A model generated the notes under the pieces. That model saw nothing but the letters and a program-made list of their open reading frames with translations, did no database searches and was not told the DNA's origin. Below, one piece after another: positions 45,419 through 54,638 of a stretch of 64,000 nt of DNA. A program made the translations under genes and the position numbers. Source of the DNA: CAAFZY01 sp964410325 (lineage in GTDB: Bacteria; Pseudomonadota; Alphaproteobacteria; RF32; CAG-239); NCBI GenBank assembly GCA_964410325.1, contig CAYPFN010000008.1, positions 1 through 64,000 of the forward strand. Reading direction: 5' to 3'. Positions within the stretch are counted from its first letter, which is position 1, and each line of letters starts with the position of its first letter.

Positions 45419-46045
45419 ATGACTAAAACCGTTTTAATGCGAATAGATTTTCAAAACGATTTTGTGCATCCGCAAGGGCGCCTGACTGTTAATGCGCCAG
45501 ACTTAATCCACAGACAGCAAAAATTTGCCGCAAATTTGCAAAACAATATGTTTGATATTATTATTGATTCATACGATACCCATTTTTTGGAAACATATGA
45601 TGATACTATTGAGGCTGAAACTTATCCGCCACATTGCATATTCGGCAGCAAAGGCTGGCAGTCGGCTGCACCGTTTAAGAATAATATCCCGCTTATCAAA
45701 ATTTTTAAGTCCACCACTAATATCTGGCATGAAAAACACGCCTATGCTGTCTTAAACAGCAGTTGGAAAGACAAAGAAGTTTATTTATGCGGCGTTCTAA
45801 GCGATGTCTGTGTCAAACAAGCGATGGATGGTTTATTAAAACGCGGCGCCAAGGTAAGCATCTTGGAAGACTTGTGCCTAGGATTACACCGCCAAATTCC
45901 GGAAATTTTAAGCGACAGCCAATATCGGCAGTTTATTAACAGTGGCAGGCTACGCAGCCTCAGCAGTTCCCAATTTTTCCGCAGCTGTTTGCTGGAACAA
46001 AAAAAACTTCACAATCACGTTCATCTTAATCGAGGAGATAAATAA
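45419..46045 (+). CDS. pncA: Nicotinamidase-like cysteine hydrolase
   Basis: 208 residues of the isochorismatase-like fold. It deamidates nicotinamide to nicotinate. The catalytic aspartate is in RIDFQNDFVHPQG, a metal-site element in DSYDTHFLETYDD, a lysine in IKIFKST and the nucleophile cysteine in CGVLSDVCVKQAMDG. Its stop overlaps the next ATG (TAATG). The symbol rests on context and motifs; no other function is suggested by the neighbours. Confidence 0.82.
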   Translation: MTKTVLMRIDFQNDFVHPQGRLTVNAPDLIHRQQKFAANLQNNMFDIIIDSYDTHFLETYDDTIEAETYPPHCIFGSKGWQSAAPFKNNIPLIKIFKSTTNIWHEKHAYAVLNSSWKDKEVYLCGVLSDVCVKQAMDGLLKRGAKVSILEDLCLGLHRQIPEILSDSQYRQFINSGRLRSLSSSQFFRSCLLEQKKLHNHVHLNRGDK

Positions 46046-47520
46046 TGACAACTGCAATTTTATCATCAGGCACGCCACTTTTCTGCGATCTATACCATTT
46101 AACCATGGCTCAGGCCTGGTTTATGGATAACAAGCACATGATACCTAAAACCTCTGAAGCGTTTTTCCGCAAATGTCCGTTCGGCGGCAGTTATCTTTTA
46201 AGTGCCGGCTTGCAGGAATTTTTGCAATGGGCGCAAAATTGGCACATCGGTCCTCATGATATTGAATATCTTGCTGGGCTTAAAAACAGTGAAAATCGGC
46301 CATTGTTTAAAACTGAATTTTTAGAATTTTTAAAAGGACAATCTCTGCAGTTGGACATTCAGGCCGTCCCCGAAGGTGAAATCGTTTTTCCGGGAGAACC
46401 GATTATAAGTGTTAGTGGTCCGAGTTGGCAAGTTGATATGATTGAATCCGCATTTTTAAATATCTTTAACGCTCAAAGCCTGATAGCCACTAAGGCCTCG
46501 CGCATGGTTACGGCGGCCACGGCTGACGGAACGCCACGTCCGGTAATGGAATTTGGTCTGCGTCGCGCACAAGATTTAGGCTGTTTTTTACCGACCCGCG
46601 CCGCATTTATCGGCGGCTGTTCTGGCACTTCAAATGTTAAAGCGGCAAAACATTACGGCATTCCGCCGCAAGGAACCATGGCGCATTCTTTTATTATGAG
46701 TTATGCCGACGAACTGGACGCATTCAAAACCTATATGCGCGCCTCAGATGGAAACACCACTCTGCTGGTGGACACTTATGATACCCGCCAAGGCATCAAA
46801 AACGCCATTCGCGCCGCGCAGGAAACTGGCATCAAGCTACAAGGCATTCGTATTGATTCCGGCGATCTGGCTTATTGGGGAAAAGAGGCCAAAGCCATGT
46901 TTGCAGCCGCTGGTATGTCGCATGTCCGCCTGTTGGCTTCCAATGATCTGGATGAATATTTAATTGAAAATCTGATTATGGTGCAAAACGCCCCATATGA
47001 TGCTTTTGCCGCCGGCACCAAATTGGTAACCGCGTATGATACGCCGGCTTTGGGAGGCGTATACAAAACCAAGCAATATAACGGCGAGCCAAAAATCAAA
47101 ATTGCTGAGGGCAAAACCACTATTCCCGGGGCAACTAACGTCTTACGGATTGTTAAAAACGGCAAATTTGAAGGAGATATCATTACCCGCCGGCAGGATT
47201 TAGACTCTTTGCTTAACAACGGGCATTTAGCCAAAAGCCTGACTTCATGGCGCCTCAATTCCACCACCGGCGAACGCTTAACTTTTGCTACCGGGGAGCA
47301 AGCTTACAGCCTGCTTAAGCCAGTTATGATAAACGGCCACGTGATTGCGGAAGATATCAATTACCCGCTATCGCAAATTCAACGCAAAGCCACTCAAAAT
47401 CTTAACTGTTTGGATAAAGCTTATAAACGCCTTGCTAACCCGCATTTTTACGGCGTAGGATTAGAACAGGATTTATATAAACTGCAGCAAAACTTAATCA
47501 AACAACATCAGGAGCGTTAA
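46045..47520 (+). CDS. pncB: Nicotinate phosphoribosyltransferase
   Basis: 491 residues, the longer NAPRT class. It makes nicotinate mononucleotide from nicotinate and PRPP. Landmarks are LFCDLYHLTMAQAW, EFGLRRAQ, GGCSGTSNVKAA, LLVDTYDTRQGI and GIRIDSGDLAYW, the last two contributing to the PRPP site. GAGGAG precedes the start, which is coupled to the nicotinamidase stop. A nicotinamide phosphoribosyltransferase activity cannot be excluded, but the paired nicotinamidase makes nicotinate the likely substrate. Confidence 0.9.
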   Translation: MTTAILSSGTPLFCDLYHLTMAQAWFMDNKHMIPKTSEAFFRKCPFGGSYLLSAGLQEFLQWAQNWHIGPHDIEYLAGLKNSENRPLFKTEFLEFLKGQSLQLDIQAVPEGEIVFPGEPIISVSGPSWQVDMIESAFLNIFNAQSLIATKASRMVTAATADGTPRPVMEFGLRRAQDLGCFLPTRAAFIGGCSGTSNVKAAKHYGIPPQGTMAHSFIMSYADELDAFKTYMRASDGNTTLLVDTYDTRQGIKNAIRAAQETGIKLQGIRIDSGDLAYWGKEAKAMFAAAGMSHVRLLASNDLDEYLIENLIMVQNAPYDAFAAGTKLVTAYDTPALGGVYKTKQYNGEPKIKIAEGKTTIPGATNVLRIVKNGKFEGDIITRRQDLDSLLNNGHLAKSLTSWRLNSTTGERLTFATGEQAYSLLKPVMINGHVIAEDINYPLSQIQRKATQNLNCLDKAYKRLANPHFYGVGLEQDLYKLQQNLIKQHQER

Positions 47521-47522
47521 AT

Positions 47523-48305
47523 ATGAATGAGACAATTTGGAAGAAACTTAAACAAGGGCTTGAAAATTATTGTCGAAGCAACGGTTTCCAAACTGTTGTT
47601 CTGGGATTGTCCGGCGGTATTGATTCTGCACTGACGGCGGTTTTGGCGACTGATGCTTTGGGTGGCGAAAATGTTAGTGCAATCATGATGCAGAGCAAAT
47701 TTACCTCGCCTTTAAGCATGGAAATTGCCCGTGAAACTGCTAAATTAAACAATTTTCAATATCATGAATTGAATATTGAATCGCTGGTTGCCACTGAGCA
47801 AGATTTCTTAACCGCGGCATTTGGCGAAACACCTAAAGGCATTGTCATGGAAAATCTGCAAGCCCGTATCCGTGGCAAAATTCTGATGTCCTGGTCCAAT
47901 CAATACGGCGGTCTGGTTTTGGCCTGTGGCAACAAATCTGAGGCAGCTACCGGATATTGTACCTTATATGGTGATACCTGTGGCGGATTAATGCCCATCG
48001 GCAATTTATACAAAACTGAAGTTTTTGCATTGGCTAAATGGCGCAACGCCCAAAGCCGGGTTTTGCCCAGCGAAGTTTTGATACGCGCGCCAAGTGCCGA
48101 ACTTTCCTTAAACCAGAAAGATGAAAACACTTTACCGCCCTATCCGATTCTAGATAAAATTCTCAGGCTTTATATTGACGAACATAAAACCAAAGAACAA
48201 ATTATTGCCGCCGGGTTAGATGCCCAAACCATCGATTGGGTAATTAAACGTTATCATGCTATGGATTTTAAACGGCGGCAGATGCCTCCGGCTTTGGCTT
48301 TATAA
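47523..48305 (+). CDS. nadE: NAD synthetase, ammonia-dependent type
   Basis: 260 residues. It amidates nicotinate adenine dinucleotide to NAD. The ATP pyrophosphatase P-loop LGLSGGIDSALTAVLATDAL and GNKSEAATGYCTLYGDTCGG are clear. There is no glutaminase domain, so free ammonia is used. It follows pncB by two bases and completes the deamidated salvage route. Confidence 0.94.
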   Translation: MNETIWKKLKQGLENYCRSNGFQTVVLGLSGGIDSALTAVLATDALGGENVSAIMMQSKFTSPLSMEIARETAKLNNFQYHELNIESLVATEQDFLTAAFGETPKGIVMENLQARIRGKILMSWSNQYGGLVLACGNKSEAATGYCTLYGDTCGGLMPIGNLYKTEVFALAKWRNAQSRVLPSEVLIRAPSAELSLNQKDENTLPPYPILDKILRLYIDEHKTKEQIIAAGLDAQTIDWVIKRYHAMDFKRRQMPPALAL

Positions 48306-48316
48306 AATCAAACAGA

Positions 48317-48350
48317 AAAAATTCTCCGTTTCTCGGGGAATTTTTTTTAT
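48317..48350 (+). terminator. Intrinsic terminator after nadE
   Basis: AATTCTCCG pairs with CGGGGAATT (one G-U) and runs into eight T residues. Confidence 0.85.
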
Positions 48351-48469
48351 TTTCAGGCGTTGATTTTCCAACATCATAACCAATCAATGCCTTTAACAAC
48401 TTTTAAAATTTTTTATCCGATAATTTTTATATTGTTTACTTTTCAACCCCAAACCTCAACAAAGCCTTT

Positions 48470-48809
48470 TTATTCCTTCACGACAGGTTTGAAAAACTCC
48501 ACTATGTAGCTGACGGCATCGAAAATATGACCTAAATAAAGCTTATCGTCATCATCTTTAATCTGTATGGGCGTTGGTGCAGCAATTCGGATATCGTCAT
48601 TAATATTTTTAGCGCTTCAATATTTTACCACTTTGGCGACATTCGCGCCTTTGGGCTTGTTTAGGTAATCACATTCATAATTCTTCCGGCTTATTTTTCT
48701 CAACTGGTGTAGCACAACTCAAAAACTTTTCGGGCAATATCCAAATGTTCCAATTCCGGATAATTGACTTCCGCAAAATAAGTCTTTTTCGGCGTTAAAA
48801 ACCGTTCAT
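48470..48809 (-). pseudogene. Frameshifted gene remnant, possibly phage-related
   Basis: On the minus strand coding character is seen in two frames. The first reads FLTPKKTYFAEVNYPELEH and DIARKVFELC. A second then reads LRKISRKNYECDYLNKPKG and, after a TGA, IAAPTPIQIKDDDDKLYLGH and FDAVSYIVEFFKPVVKE to a stop. At least one frameshift and one in-frame stop are required. The tail's LGHIFDAVSY pattern is reminiscent of phage terminase C-termini, which is a weak guess. Confidence 0.5.
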
Positions 48810-48845
48810 AAAAAACCCCGCATTTGGCGCGGGGCTTTTTTTCTG
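48810..48845 (-). terminator. Intrinsic terminator after secF
   Basis: GCCCCGCGCC...GCGGGGT-type stem (plus-strand AACCCCGC... and GCGCGGGGCTT) with A and T runs on both sides, 16 bases after the secF stop. Confidence 0.8.
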
Positions 48846-48860
48846 CTTAGCGACGTATAT

Positions 48861-49799
48861 TCAGACATTTCCAAATGGATTAACATTCTGCATTTTAGCT
48901 TCCTGCGTTTTTCTTAAATCAAAAACATTTAAAAACACAGCCGAAACATAAATTGAAGAATAGGTTCCGACAATTACGCCCCACAAAATGGTAAATGAAA
49001 AGCTACGCAACGTATCACCGCCGAAAACAAATAATGACGCGGCGGCAAACATTGTGGTAAACCCGGTTAAAATGGTTCTGGACAAGATATCATTTAGACT
49101 TTTATTTATCAGATCATACTGCGACATTTTTTTGTATTTCCGCAAATTTTCACGAATACGATCATAAGTTACCACCGTATCGTTGACTGAATAACCAGCT
49201 AAAGTCAAAATCGCCGCCACGGTCGTCAGGCTGAAATCAAAGTCAAATATTGAAAGCAACCCTACCGTAATCAACAAATCATGGAACAAGCCTAACAAGG
49301 CGCCTATGGCAAACTGCCATTCAAACCGAAACCAAATATAGGCGCAAATACCTAAAACGGCAATCAAAGAGGCAATCACACCGGCTCGTTTTAATTCATC
49401 ACCGACTTGCGGGCCAACCGATTCTACCCGGCGATATTCGTAGCCCTGCCCTAAAGCTTCTTTAATTTTGACAACTGCTTTCCGCTGGCTGTCTTCATCG
49501 GCGCTTTCAGCCTGCGCGCGAATTATCATTTCATCGCCGTTGTCACCGATTGTCTGCAAGGTTAAGTCATCAAGCTTAATTGAGGAAAGTTCACGGCGGA
49601 TATCCTCAGCATTAATTTTATTTTCGCTTTTAATCTCCATTAAGATACCGCCAGAGAAATCAATCCCATAATTAAACCCTCTAAAAACAACCCAGTAGCA
49701 GGACAAAAGCACCATGATGATGGAAAGAAGATAAGTATATTTTCTTCCCCGCATAAAATTAATATTCGTCTCTTTTGTTACCCAACTAAAAATTCTCAT
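48861..49799 (-). CDS. secF: Protein translocase subunit SecF
   Basis: 312 residues with six predicted membrane helices. With SecD it uses the proton gradient to pull exported proteins out of SecYEG. Signatures are FRGFNYGIDFSGGILMEIKS, ESVGPQVGDELKRAGVIAS and AGYSVNDTVVTYDRIRENL. Confidence 0.97.
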   Translation of the reverse strand: MRIFSWVTKETNINFMRGRKYTYLLSIIMVLLSCYWVVFRGFNYGIDFSGGILMEIKSENKINAEDIRRELSSIKLDDLTLQTIGDNGDEMIIRAQAESADEDSQRKAVVKIKEALGQGYEYRRVESVGPQVGDELKRAGVIASLIAVLGICAYIWFRFEWQFAIGALLGLFHDLLITVGLLSIFDFDFSLTTVAAILTLAGYSVNDTVVTYDRIRENLRKYKKMSQYDLINKSLNDILSRTILTGFTTMFAAASLFVFGGDTLRSFSFTILWGVIVGTYSSIYVSAVFLNVFDLRKTQEAKMQNVNPFGNV

Positions 49800-49821
49800 T
49801 TTCTTATTCCTTATTTTATCA

Positions 49822-51366
49822 TTAAATCGGCAATTTGGTCGGTTTAGTACGTTTCATCCAGCCTGCAATAATCAACCGAGTAACCGTTACGGATGTAAAC
49901 ATAGATGTTGCAATACCGATAGCTAATGTCACGGCAAACCCCCTGACCGGACCAGTACCAAACCAGAACAGTACAATAGCAGCCACCAATGTCGTTAAAT
50001 TGGAATCCACAATTGTTGCCCAGGCTTCGGTAAAGCCGGCTTCGGCAGCATCTTTCGGTGAACGTCCATTTTTGACCTCTTCCCGCATGCGTTCAAAAAT
50101 CAACACATTAGAATCCACGGCCATACCGATAGTCAGGATAATACCGGCAATACCGGGTAAGGTTAAAGTTGTACCGATAATGCTCATTGCACCTAAAAGC
50201 AAAAACAGATTTGTGAAGACCGAAATTGTCGTAAAGAAACCAAACAAACCATAGGCAGCAACCATAAAGACAACTACCGCGATTAAACCGATGATGGAAG
50301 CAACAATACCGGCTTCAATTGAATCTGCCCCCAAACCAGCGCCGACTGTTCTTTCTTCCAAAACTTCCAACGGCGCCGGCAATGCACCTGAACGCAGAAG
50401 CAAAGCCAGATTACCGGCATCTTCAGAAGTAAAATTACCGGTAATCACACCACTACCACCCATAATCGCTGTTTGGATAACTGGCGCGGAAATAACCTCA
50501 TCATCTAAGACTATTGCCAATTGGCGGCCGATATTTTCTTTTGTAACTTCACCAAATTTGCGACCACCGACCGTATTAAATTTAAATGTTACAACCGGAG
50601 CCCCGTCCTGGAAACTGACGCCGGCATCGGTTAAATTCTCGCCACCAACTACTGACTTGCGAGAAATAACATATTGTCCCCCTTCCATGCCGTTAACCAC
50701 GCGTGAAGTGCTACTCAACTTGCCACGTTTGGCATCAGCGGCGGTAGTACGATCATCAACCAGATGGAAAGACATTTTAGCAGTTTTACCCAAAAGATTT
50801 TTCACCTCTTCCGGGTTTTGAATGCCTGGAAGTTGGACGACAATACGATCGGAACCCTGGCTTTGAATGACTGGTTCTTTGGTGCCAAGCTCATCAATAC
50901 GGCGACGGACAATTTCAATAGACTGTTCCACTACTTTTGCTTTTAACCGAGCTATAGCCTGATCCGAATACTTAATCTCAACCACGCCTCCTTCGCCCGA
51001 GGTTACAACCAAACCATCATCTAATTTTCTGAAATAACCCATAGCCTGATTGCGAGAACCAGAATTTTCAATTTCAACCTTAACACTGTCCGCTCCGGTA
51101 GCTAGTTTCTGATAACGGATGCGGTGTTCACGTAACGTCTGACGGACAGAATCCTCAATTGTGGACATTCTTTCCCTCATAACACTATCAAAATCAACCT
51201 GTAGCAACAAATTTGAACCACCCTGCAGATCAAGCCCCAGGTTGACAGGTTGCCACCATGACGGCAATTTCATGCCTTGTGGCAGAAAATTCGGCACGGC
51301 AAAGAAAATTCCGACCAGACAAATAGCCAGAATAATCAAAACTCTTTCTTTGGATAATTTATACAT
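49822..51366 (-). CDS. secD: Protein translocase subunit SecD
   Basis: 514 residues. One N-terminal helix, a large periplasmic domain, then five helices. NLGLDLQGGSNLLLQVD, SLEVQRRRIDELGTKEP-like IVRRRIDELGTKEPVIQ and IGMAVDSNVLIFERMREE are diagnostic. It lies 22 bases ahead of secF and 15 bases after yajC. Confidence 0.97.
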   Translation of the reverse strand: MYKLSKERVLIILAICLVGIFFAVPNFLPQGMKLPSWWQPVNLGLDLQGGSNLLLQVDFDSVMRERMSTIEDSVRQTLREHRIRYQKLATGADSVKVEIENSGSRNQAMGYFRKLDDGLVVTSGEGGVVEIKYSDQAIARLKAKVVEQSIEIVRRRIDELGTKEPVIQSQGSDRIVVQLPGIQNPEEVKNLLGKTAKMSFHLVDDRTTAADAKRGKLSSTSRVVNGMEGGQYVISRKSVVGGENLTDAGVSFQDGAPVVTFKFNTVGGRKFGEVTKENIGRQLAIVLDDEVISAPVIQTAIMGGSGVITGNFTSEDAGNLALLLRSGALPAPLEVLEERTVGAGLGADSIEAGIVASIIGLIAVVVFMVAAYGLFGFFTTISVFTNLFLLLGAMSIIGTTLTLPGIAGIILTIGMAVDSNVLIFERMREEVKNGRSPKDAAEAGFTEAWATIVDSNLTTLVAAIVLFWFGTGPVRGFAVTLAIGIATSMFTSVTVTRLIIAGWMKRTKPTKLPI

Positions 51367-51381
51367 TCTTCAAACCCTGAT

Positions 51382-51729
51382 TTATTTCTTCTTAACAGCT
51401 TTATTTTCATTGGCCGTTTCCGGCTTTAAAACTTCGCGAATCATATAGCGATACATTTTAACTTCAACCCCTTTGGCAATTTCGGCCGTAATATTATCGT
51501 CTTCAATCTTCTTGACTTTGGCGTATATGCCACCTCCGGTTATAATCTCATCGCCAACCTTAATAGCTTTTAACGCCGCCTCATGTTGCTTCATCTTTTT
51601 TTGTTGCGGACGAATCAACAGCAGATAAAATACCAGCAAAATCAACACCAGCTGAATAATTGTCCCGGCAACGGAACTTCCTGTGCTAACCGATGTCGTG
51701 GCTTGAGCCCATGCCTCGTTGATTAACAT
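51382..51729 (-). CDS. yajC: Preprotein translocase accessory subunit YajC
   Basis: 115 residues. One membrane helix (about 22-40) is followed by LLLIRPQQKKMKQHEAAL, VGDEIITGGGIYAKV and a basic tail. It is the first gene of the yajC-secD-secF unit, with GAGGAG before the ATG. Confidence 0.95.
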   Translation of the reverse strand: MLINEAWAQATTSVSTGSSVAGTIIQLVLILLVFYLLLIRPQQKKMKQHEAALKAIKVGDEIITGGGIYAKVKKIEDDNITAEIAKGVEVKMYRYMIREVLKPETANENKAVKKK

Positions 51730-51857
51730 TATTTTCTCCTCAAATACATTTTAACTGCAAAGAATATACAACAAAATTTCTTTGATACAACATTAAAATA
51801 CCAAGTCTTTCACAATTATTTTATATTTAAGGACAAGACTTTGAAAAATGATATTGT

Positions 51858-52775
51858 TTAAGGAAGATATTTGCGCGGATCAACCGCTTTTTTACCAGCG
51901 CGGACTTCAAAATGAAGTTGCGGACTGTCAACGCTACCAGTACTTCCGACTGTTGCAATCTTTTCGCCTTTGGCAACGGTTTGCCCCTTTTTGACCACAA
52001 GCTTATCATTATGTGCATATGCGGTTATCCAACCGTCTGTATGCTTGATTAAAATAAGGTTTCCGAAACCTTTTAACTCATTGCCGGCATAAGCTACCGT
52101 TCCCTTATCCGCGGCTTTAACATCGCTCCCTCTGGCCGCTTTGATGTTGATGCCATCGTTTTTACGTCCTTTCCCCATAACACCGAAATTGGAAATCACT
52201 GTTCCTTTAACCGGCCATAAAAATTTTGCCGTGCGGTTTTTGGGTGGCGTATAAGCCGTCTGCCGAACAGATGTTGCATTTTTAGCCGACACGTTTTTAG
52301 ACACAGGTTGATTTGTGGCTGTTTGGGCGCTTTTCTGGCTTGTCGTCTGATAGTTGCGACTATTACCAGAAATTGTGCCAGAGAGCAGAAGTTTTTGGCC
52401 GACATGCAACGTGTATGGTGGGTGCAGATTATTAACGCGGCTTAAGGAGGTGATATCCACATTATGCTGGCGCGAAATGCTATAAAGGGTGTCGCCCTTT
52501 TGGACAATATGATATTGAGCCGTCGGCAGGCGCAAGGTTTGACCAATTTTCAACGTATACGGCGGATGAAGATTGTTGACCTGAATCAAATCTTTTAACG
52601 GAATGCTGTAACGCTGCGCAATACTGTATAAGGTATCCCCTTTTTTCACCTGGATTGTCGAAGGCGGCGTGCCAAATAAAGTATTGCGGTTAATCATGCG
52701 GATACCGTCATTTGAAAAATAACATCCGCTTAAGATTAGGCAGATTGCCGTTATTTTTAAAAAAGTTTTATACAT
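51858..52775 (-). CDS. NlpD-like lipoprotein: two LysM repeats and a degenerate LytM domain
   Basis: 305 residues from the second ATG, which has AAGG at better spacing than the first. A lipobox LSGC makes it an outer- or inner-membrane lipoprotein. Two LysM repeats follow (about 40-85 and 88-135; VKKGDTLYSIAQRYSIPL, VQKGDTLYSISRQHNVDI). The C-terminal M23 domain has NDGINIKAARGSDVKA where active enzymes have HxGxD, and QLHFEV for HLHFE. The zinc ligands are thus incomplete, as in NlpD and EnvC, which activate amidases rather than cutting peptidoglycan. Confidence 0.85.
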   Translation of the reverse strand: MYKTFLKITAICLILSGCYFSNDGIRMINRNTLFGTPPSTIQVKKGDTLYSIAQRYSIPLKDLIQVNNLHPPYTLKIGQTLRLPTAQYHIVQKGDTLYSISRQHNVDITSLSRVNNLHPPYTLHVGQKLLLSGTISGNSRNYQTTSQKSAQTATNQPVSKNVSAKNATSVRQTAYTPPKNRTAKFLWPVKGTVISNFGVMGKGRKNDGINIKAARGSDVKAADKGTVAYAGNELKGFGNLILIKHTDGWITAYAHNDKLVVKKGQTVAKGEKIATVGSTGSVDSPQLHFEVRAGKKAVDPRKYLP

Positions 52776-52841
52776 CTTCATCCTTAGAGTTATTGCCTTT
52801 GTAGTATCACATTAAAAAAGCTAAATATTCGTTAAAAGACC

Positions 52842-52870
52842 TTGATTTTAAACAAACAATTGCTTATGCT
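52842..52870 (+). promoter_or_regulatory. Promoter of the suf operon
   Basis: TTGATT (52842-52847), a 17-base spacer and TATGCT (52865-52870), 29 bases before the sufB start. Confidence 0.65.
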
Positions 52871-52899
52871 AAAAACCGCTTGAAATTTAGAGGATGCAG

Positions 52900-54345
52900 A
52901 TGACGGAAAAACCGGAAATTATTGATGAAAGTGGCGAAAAATATAAATACGGCTTTGTAACAAACATTGAATCCGAAACCGTACCGAAAGGCCTAAATGA
53001 AAATATTATCCGCCTGATTTCCGCAAAAAAAGGCGAACCGGAATGGCTGCTGGAAAAACGGTTAGCGGCATATCAGTTCTGGCTTAATATGAAAGAACCT
53101 ACCTGGGCAAAATTAAATTATGAAAAAATCAATTATCAGGATTTGTTTTATTATGCCGCACCCAAGCAAAAGACTCAGCCTAAAAGCCTTCACGAAGTTG
53201 ATCCCAAACTATTGGATACTTATAACAAACTCGGCATTCCCTTAAAAGAACAGGAGGTTTTGGCTGGTGTCGTGGCGGTTGACGCCGTGTTTGACAGTGT
53301 ATCCGTAGCAACCACATACCGTGCGAAACTTGCCGAACAGGGGGTTATTTTTTGTTCTATTTCAGAGGCTGTTAAACATCATCCGGATCTGGTACAGAAG
53401 TATTTGGGTTCAGTGGTGCCTTACACTGATAACTTTTTTGCCTGTTTAAATTCCGCTGTATTTACCGATGGCTCATTTGTATATATTCCTAAAGGCGTTA
53501 AATGCCCTATGGAGCTTTCAACCTATTTCAGAATTAACGCCCGAAACACCGGCCAGTTTGAACGCACGCTGATTATTGCCGATGAAGGAAGTTATGTTTC
53601 ATATCTTGAGGGCTGTACGGCGCCACAACGCAATGAAAACCAACTTCATGCCGCTATTGTGGAAATTGTGGTTTTAAAAGACGCCGAAGTTAAGTATTCT
53701 ACCGTACAAAATTGGTATCCGGGAGATAAAGACGGCAAAGGTGGCGTATATAATTTTGTTACCAAACGCGCTGCCTGCCGTGGTGATAATGCCAAAATAT
53801 CATGGACACAGGTCGAAACCGGTTCTGCCGTTACTTGGAAGTATCCATCATGCATTTTGCAGGGAGATAATTCAAGCGGCGAATTTTATTCGGTTGCCAT
53901 TACCAATAACCGGCAACAGGCCGACACTGGCACAAAAATGATTCATATCGGCAAAAACACACGGTCTAAAATTATTTCCAAAGGTATTTCGACCGGGTTT
54001 TCCAACCAAACGTACCGCGGATTGGTTAAGGTTGCGCCAGAAGCCAGTTATGCGCGGAATTATTCGCAGTGCGACAGCCTGCTTATCGGCTCAAAATGTG
54101 GTTCACATACTGTTCCGTATATTGAAAACCGTAGCCACGGCGCCGTATTAGAGCATGAAGCGACTACTTCAAAAATCAGCGAAGAACAATTATTTTACTG
54201 CAAACAGCGGGGCATCAGCGAAGAAGAGGCGGTTAGTTTGATTGTCAACGGCTTTTGCAAAGAAGTTATGCAGCAACTACCGATGGAGTTTGCCATTGAA
54301 GCGGCTAAATTAATTAATATTTCGCTTGAAGGGAGCGTTGGTTAA
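52900..54345 (+). CDS. sufB: Fe-S cluster scaffold subunit SufB
   Basis: 481 residues from the second ATG, which has GAGG six bases before it. With SufC and SufD it forms the complex that assembles Fe-S clusters. Conserved blocks are PKGVKCPMELSTYFRIN, YLEGCTAP, NFVTKRAACRGDNAKISWTQVE and SQCDSLLIGSKCGSHTVPYI with the assembly cysteine. No iscR-type regulator or sufS lies alongside. Confidence 0.96.
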   Translation: MTEKPEIIDESGEKYKYGFVTNIESETVPKGLNENIIRLISAKKGEPEWLLEKRLAAYQFWLNMKEPTWAKLNYEKINYQDLFYYAAPKQKTQPKSLHEVDPKLLDTYNKLGIPLKEQEVLAGVVAVDAVFDSVSVATTYRAKLAEQGVIFCSISEAVKHHPDLVQKYLGSVVPYTDNFFACLNSAVFTDGSFVYIPKGVKCPMELSTYFRINARNTGQFERTLIIADEGSYVSYLEGCTAPQRNENQLHAAIVEIVVLKDAEVKYSTVQNWYPGDKDGKGGVYNFVTKRAACRGDNAKISWTQVETGSAVTWKYPSCILQGDNSSGEFYSVAITNNRQQADTGTKMIHIGKNTRSKIISKGISTGFSNQTYRGLVKVAPEASYARNYSQCDSLLIGSKCGSHTVPYIENRSHGAVLEHEATTSKISEEQLFYCKQRGISEEEAVSLIVNGFCKEVMQQLPMEFAIEAAKLINISLEGSVG

Positions 54346-54347
54346 AA

Positions 54348-54638
54348 ATGAATATTTATCAAAGAGCAATTAAACTTTGGGGCAAAGAACCGCAAATGCT
54401 GCAGGTTATTGAAGAAATGAGCGAGCTTACCAAAGAAATTATTAAAAATATTAATCGCCAAAAAGATAACGTCGAGCTGTTGATTGAAGAAACCGCCGAT
54501 GTAGAAATTATGCTGGAACAGCTTAAATGCTGTTATGATATTGCGACGCAAGTCGAAGAATATAAAAAAAATAAATTGGTTTTGATTGAACAACGTTTGA
54601 ATGAATGGGAAAAAACACATGACTGCACCACTGCTTGA
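54348..54638 (+). CDS. MazG-like nucleotide pyrophosphohydrolase
   Basis: 96 residues, all helical. VIEEMSELTKEI and LIEETADVEIMLEQLK form the two metal-binding ExxE/ExxD helices of the MazG/phosphoribosyl-ATP-pyrophosphatase-like family, which hydrolyse nucleoside triphosphates. It lies between sufB (2-base gap) and sufC (20-base overlap), so it is part of the operon. The insertion of such a gene into a suf operon is unusual; the functional link is unknown. Confidence 0.78.
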   Translation: MNIYQRAIKLWGKEPQMLQVIEEMSELTKEIIKNINRQKDNVELLIEETADVEIMLEQLKCCYDIATQVEEYKKNKLVLIEQRLNEWEKTHDCTTA

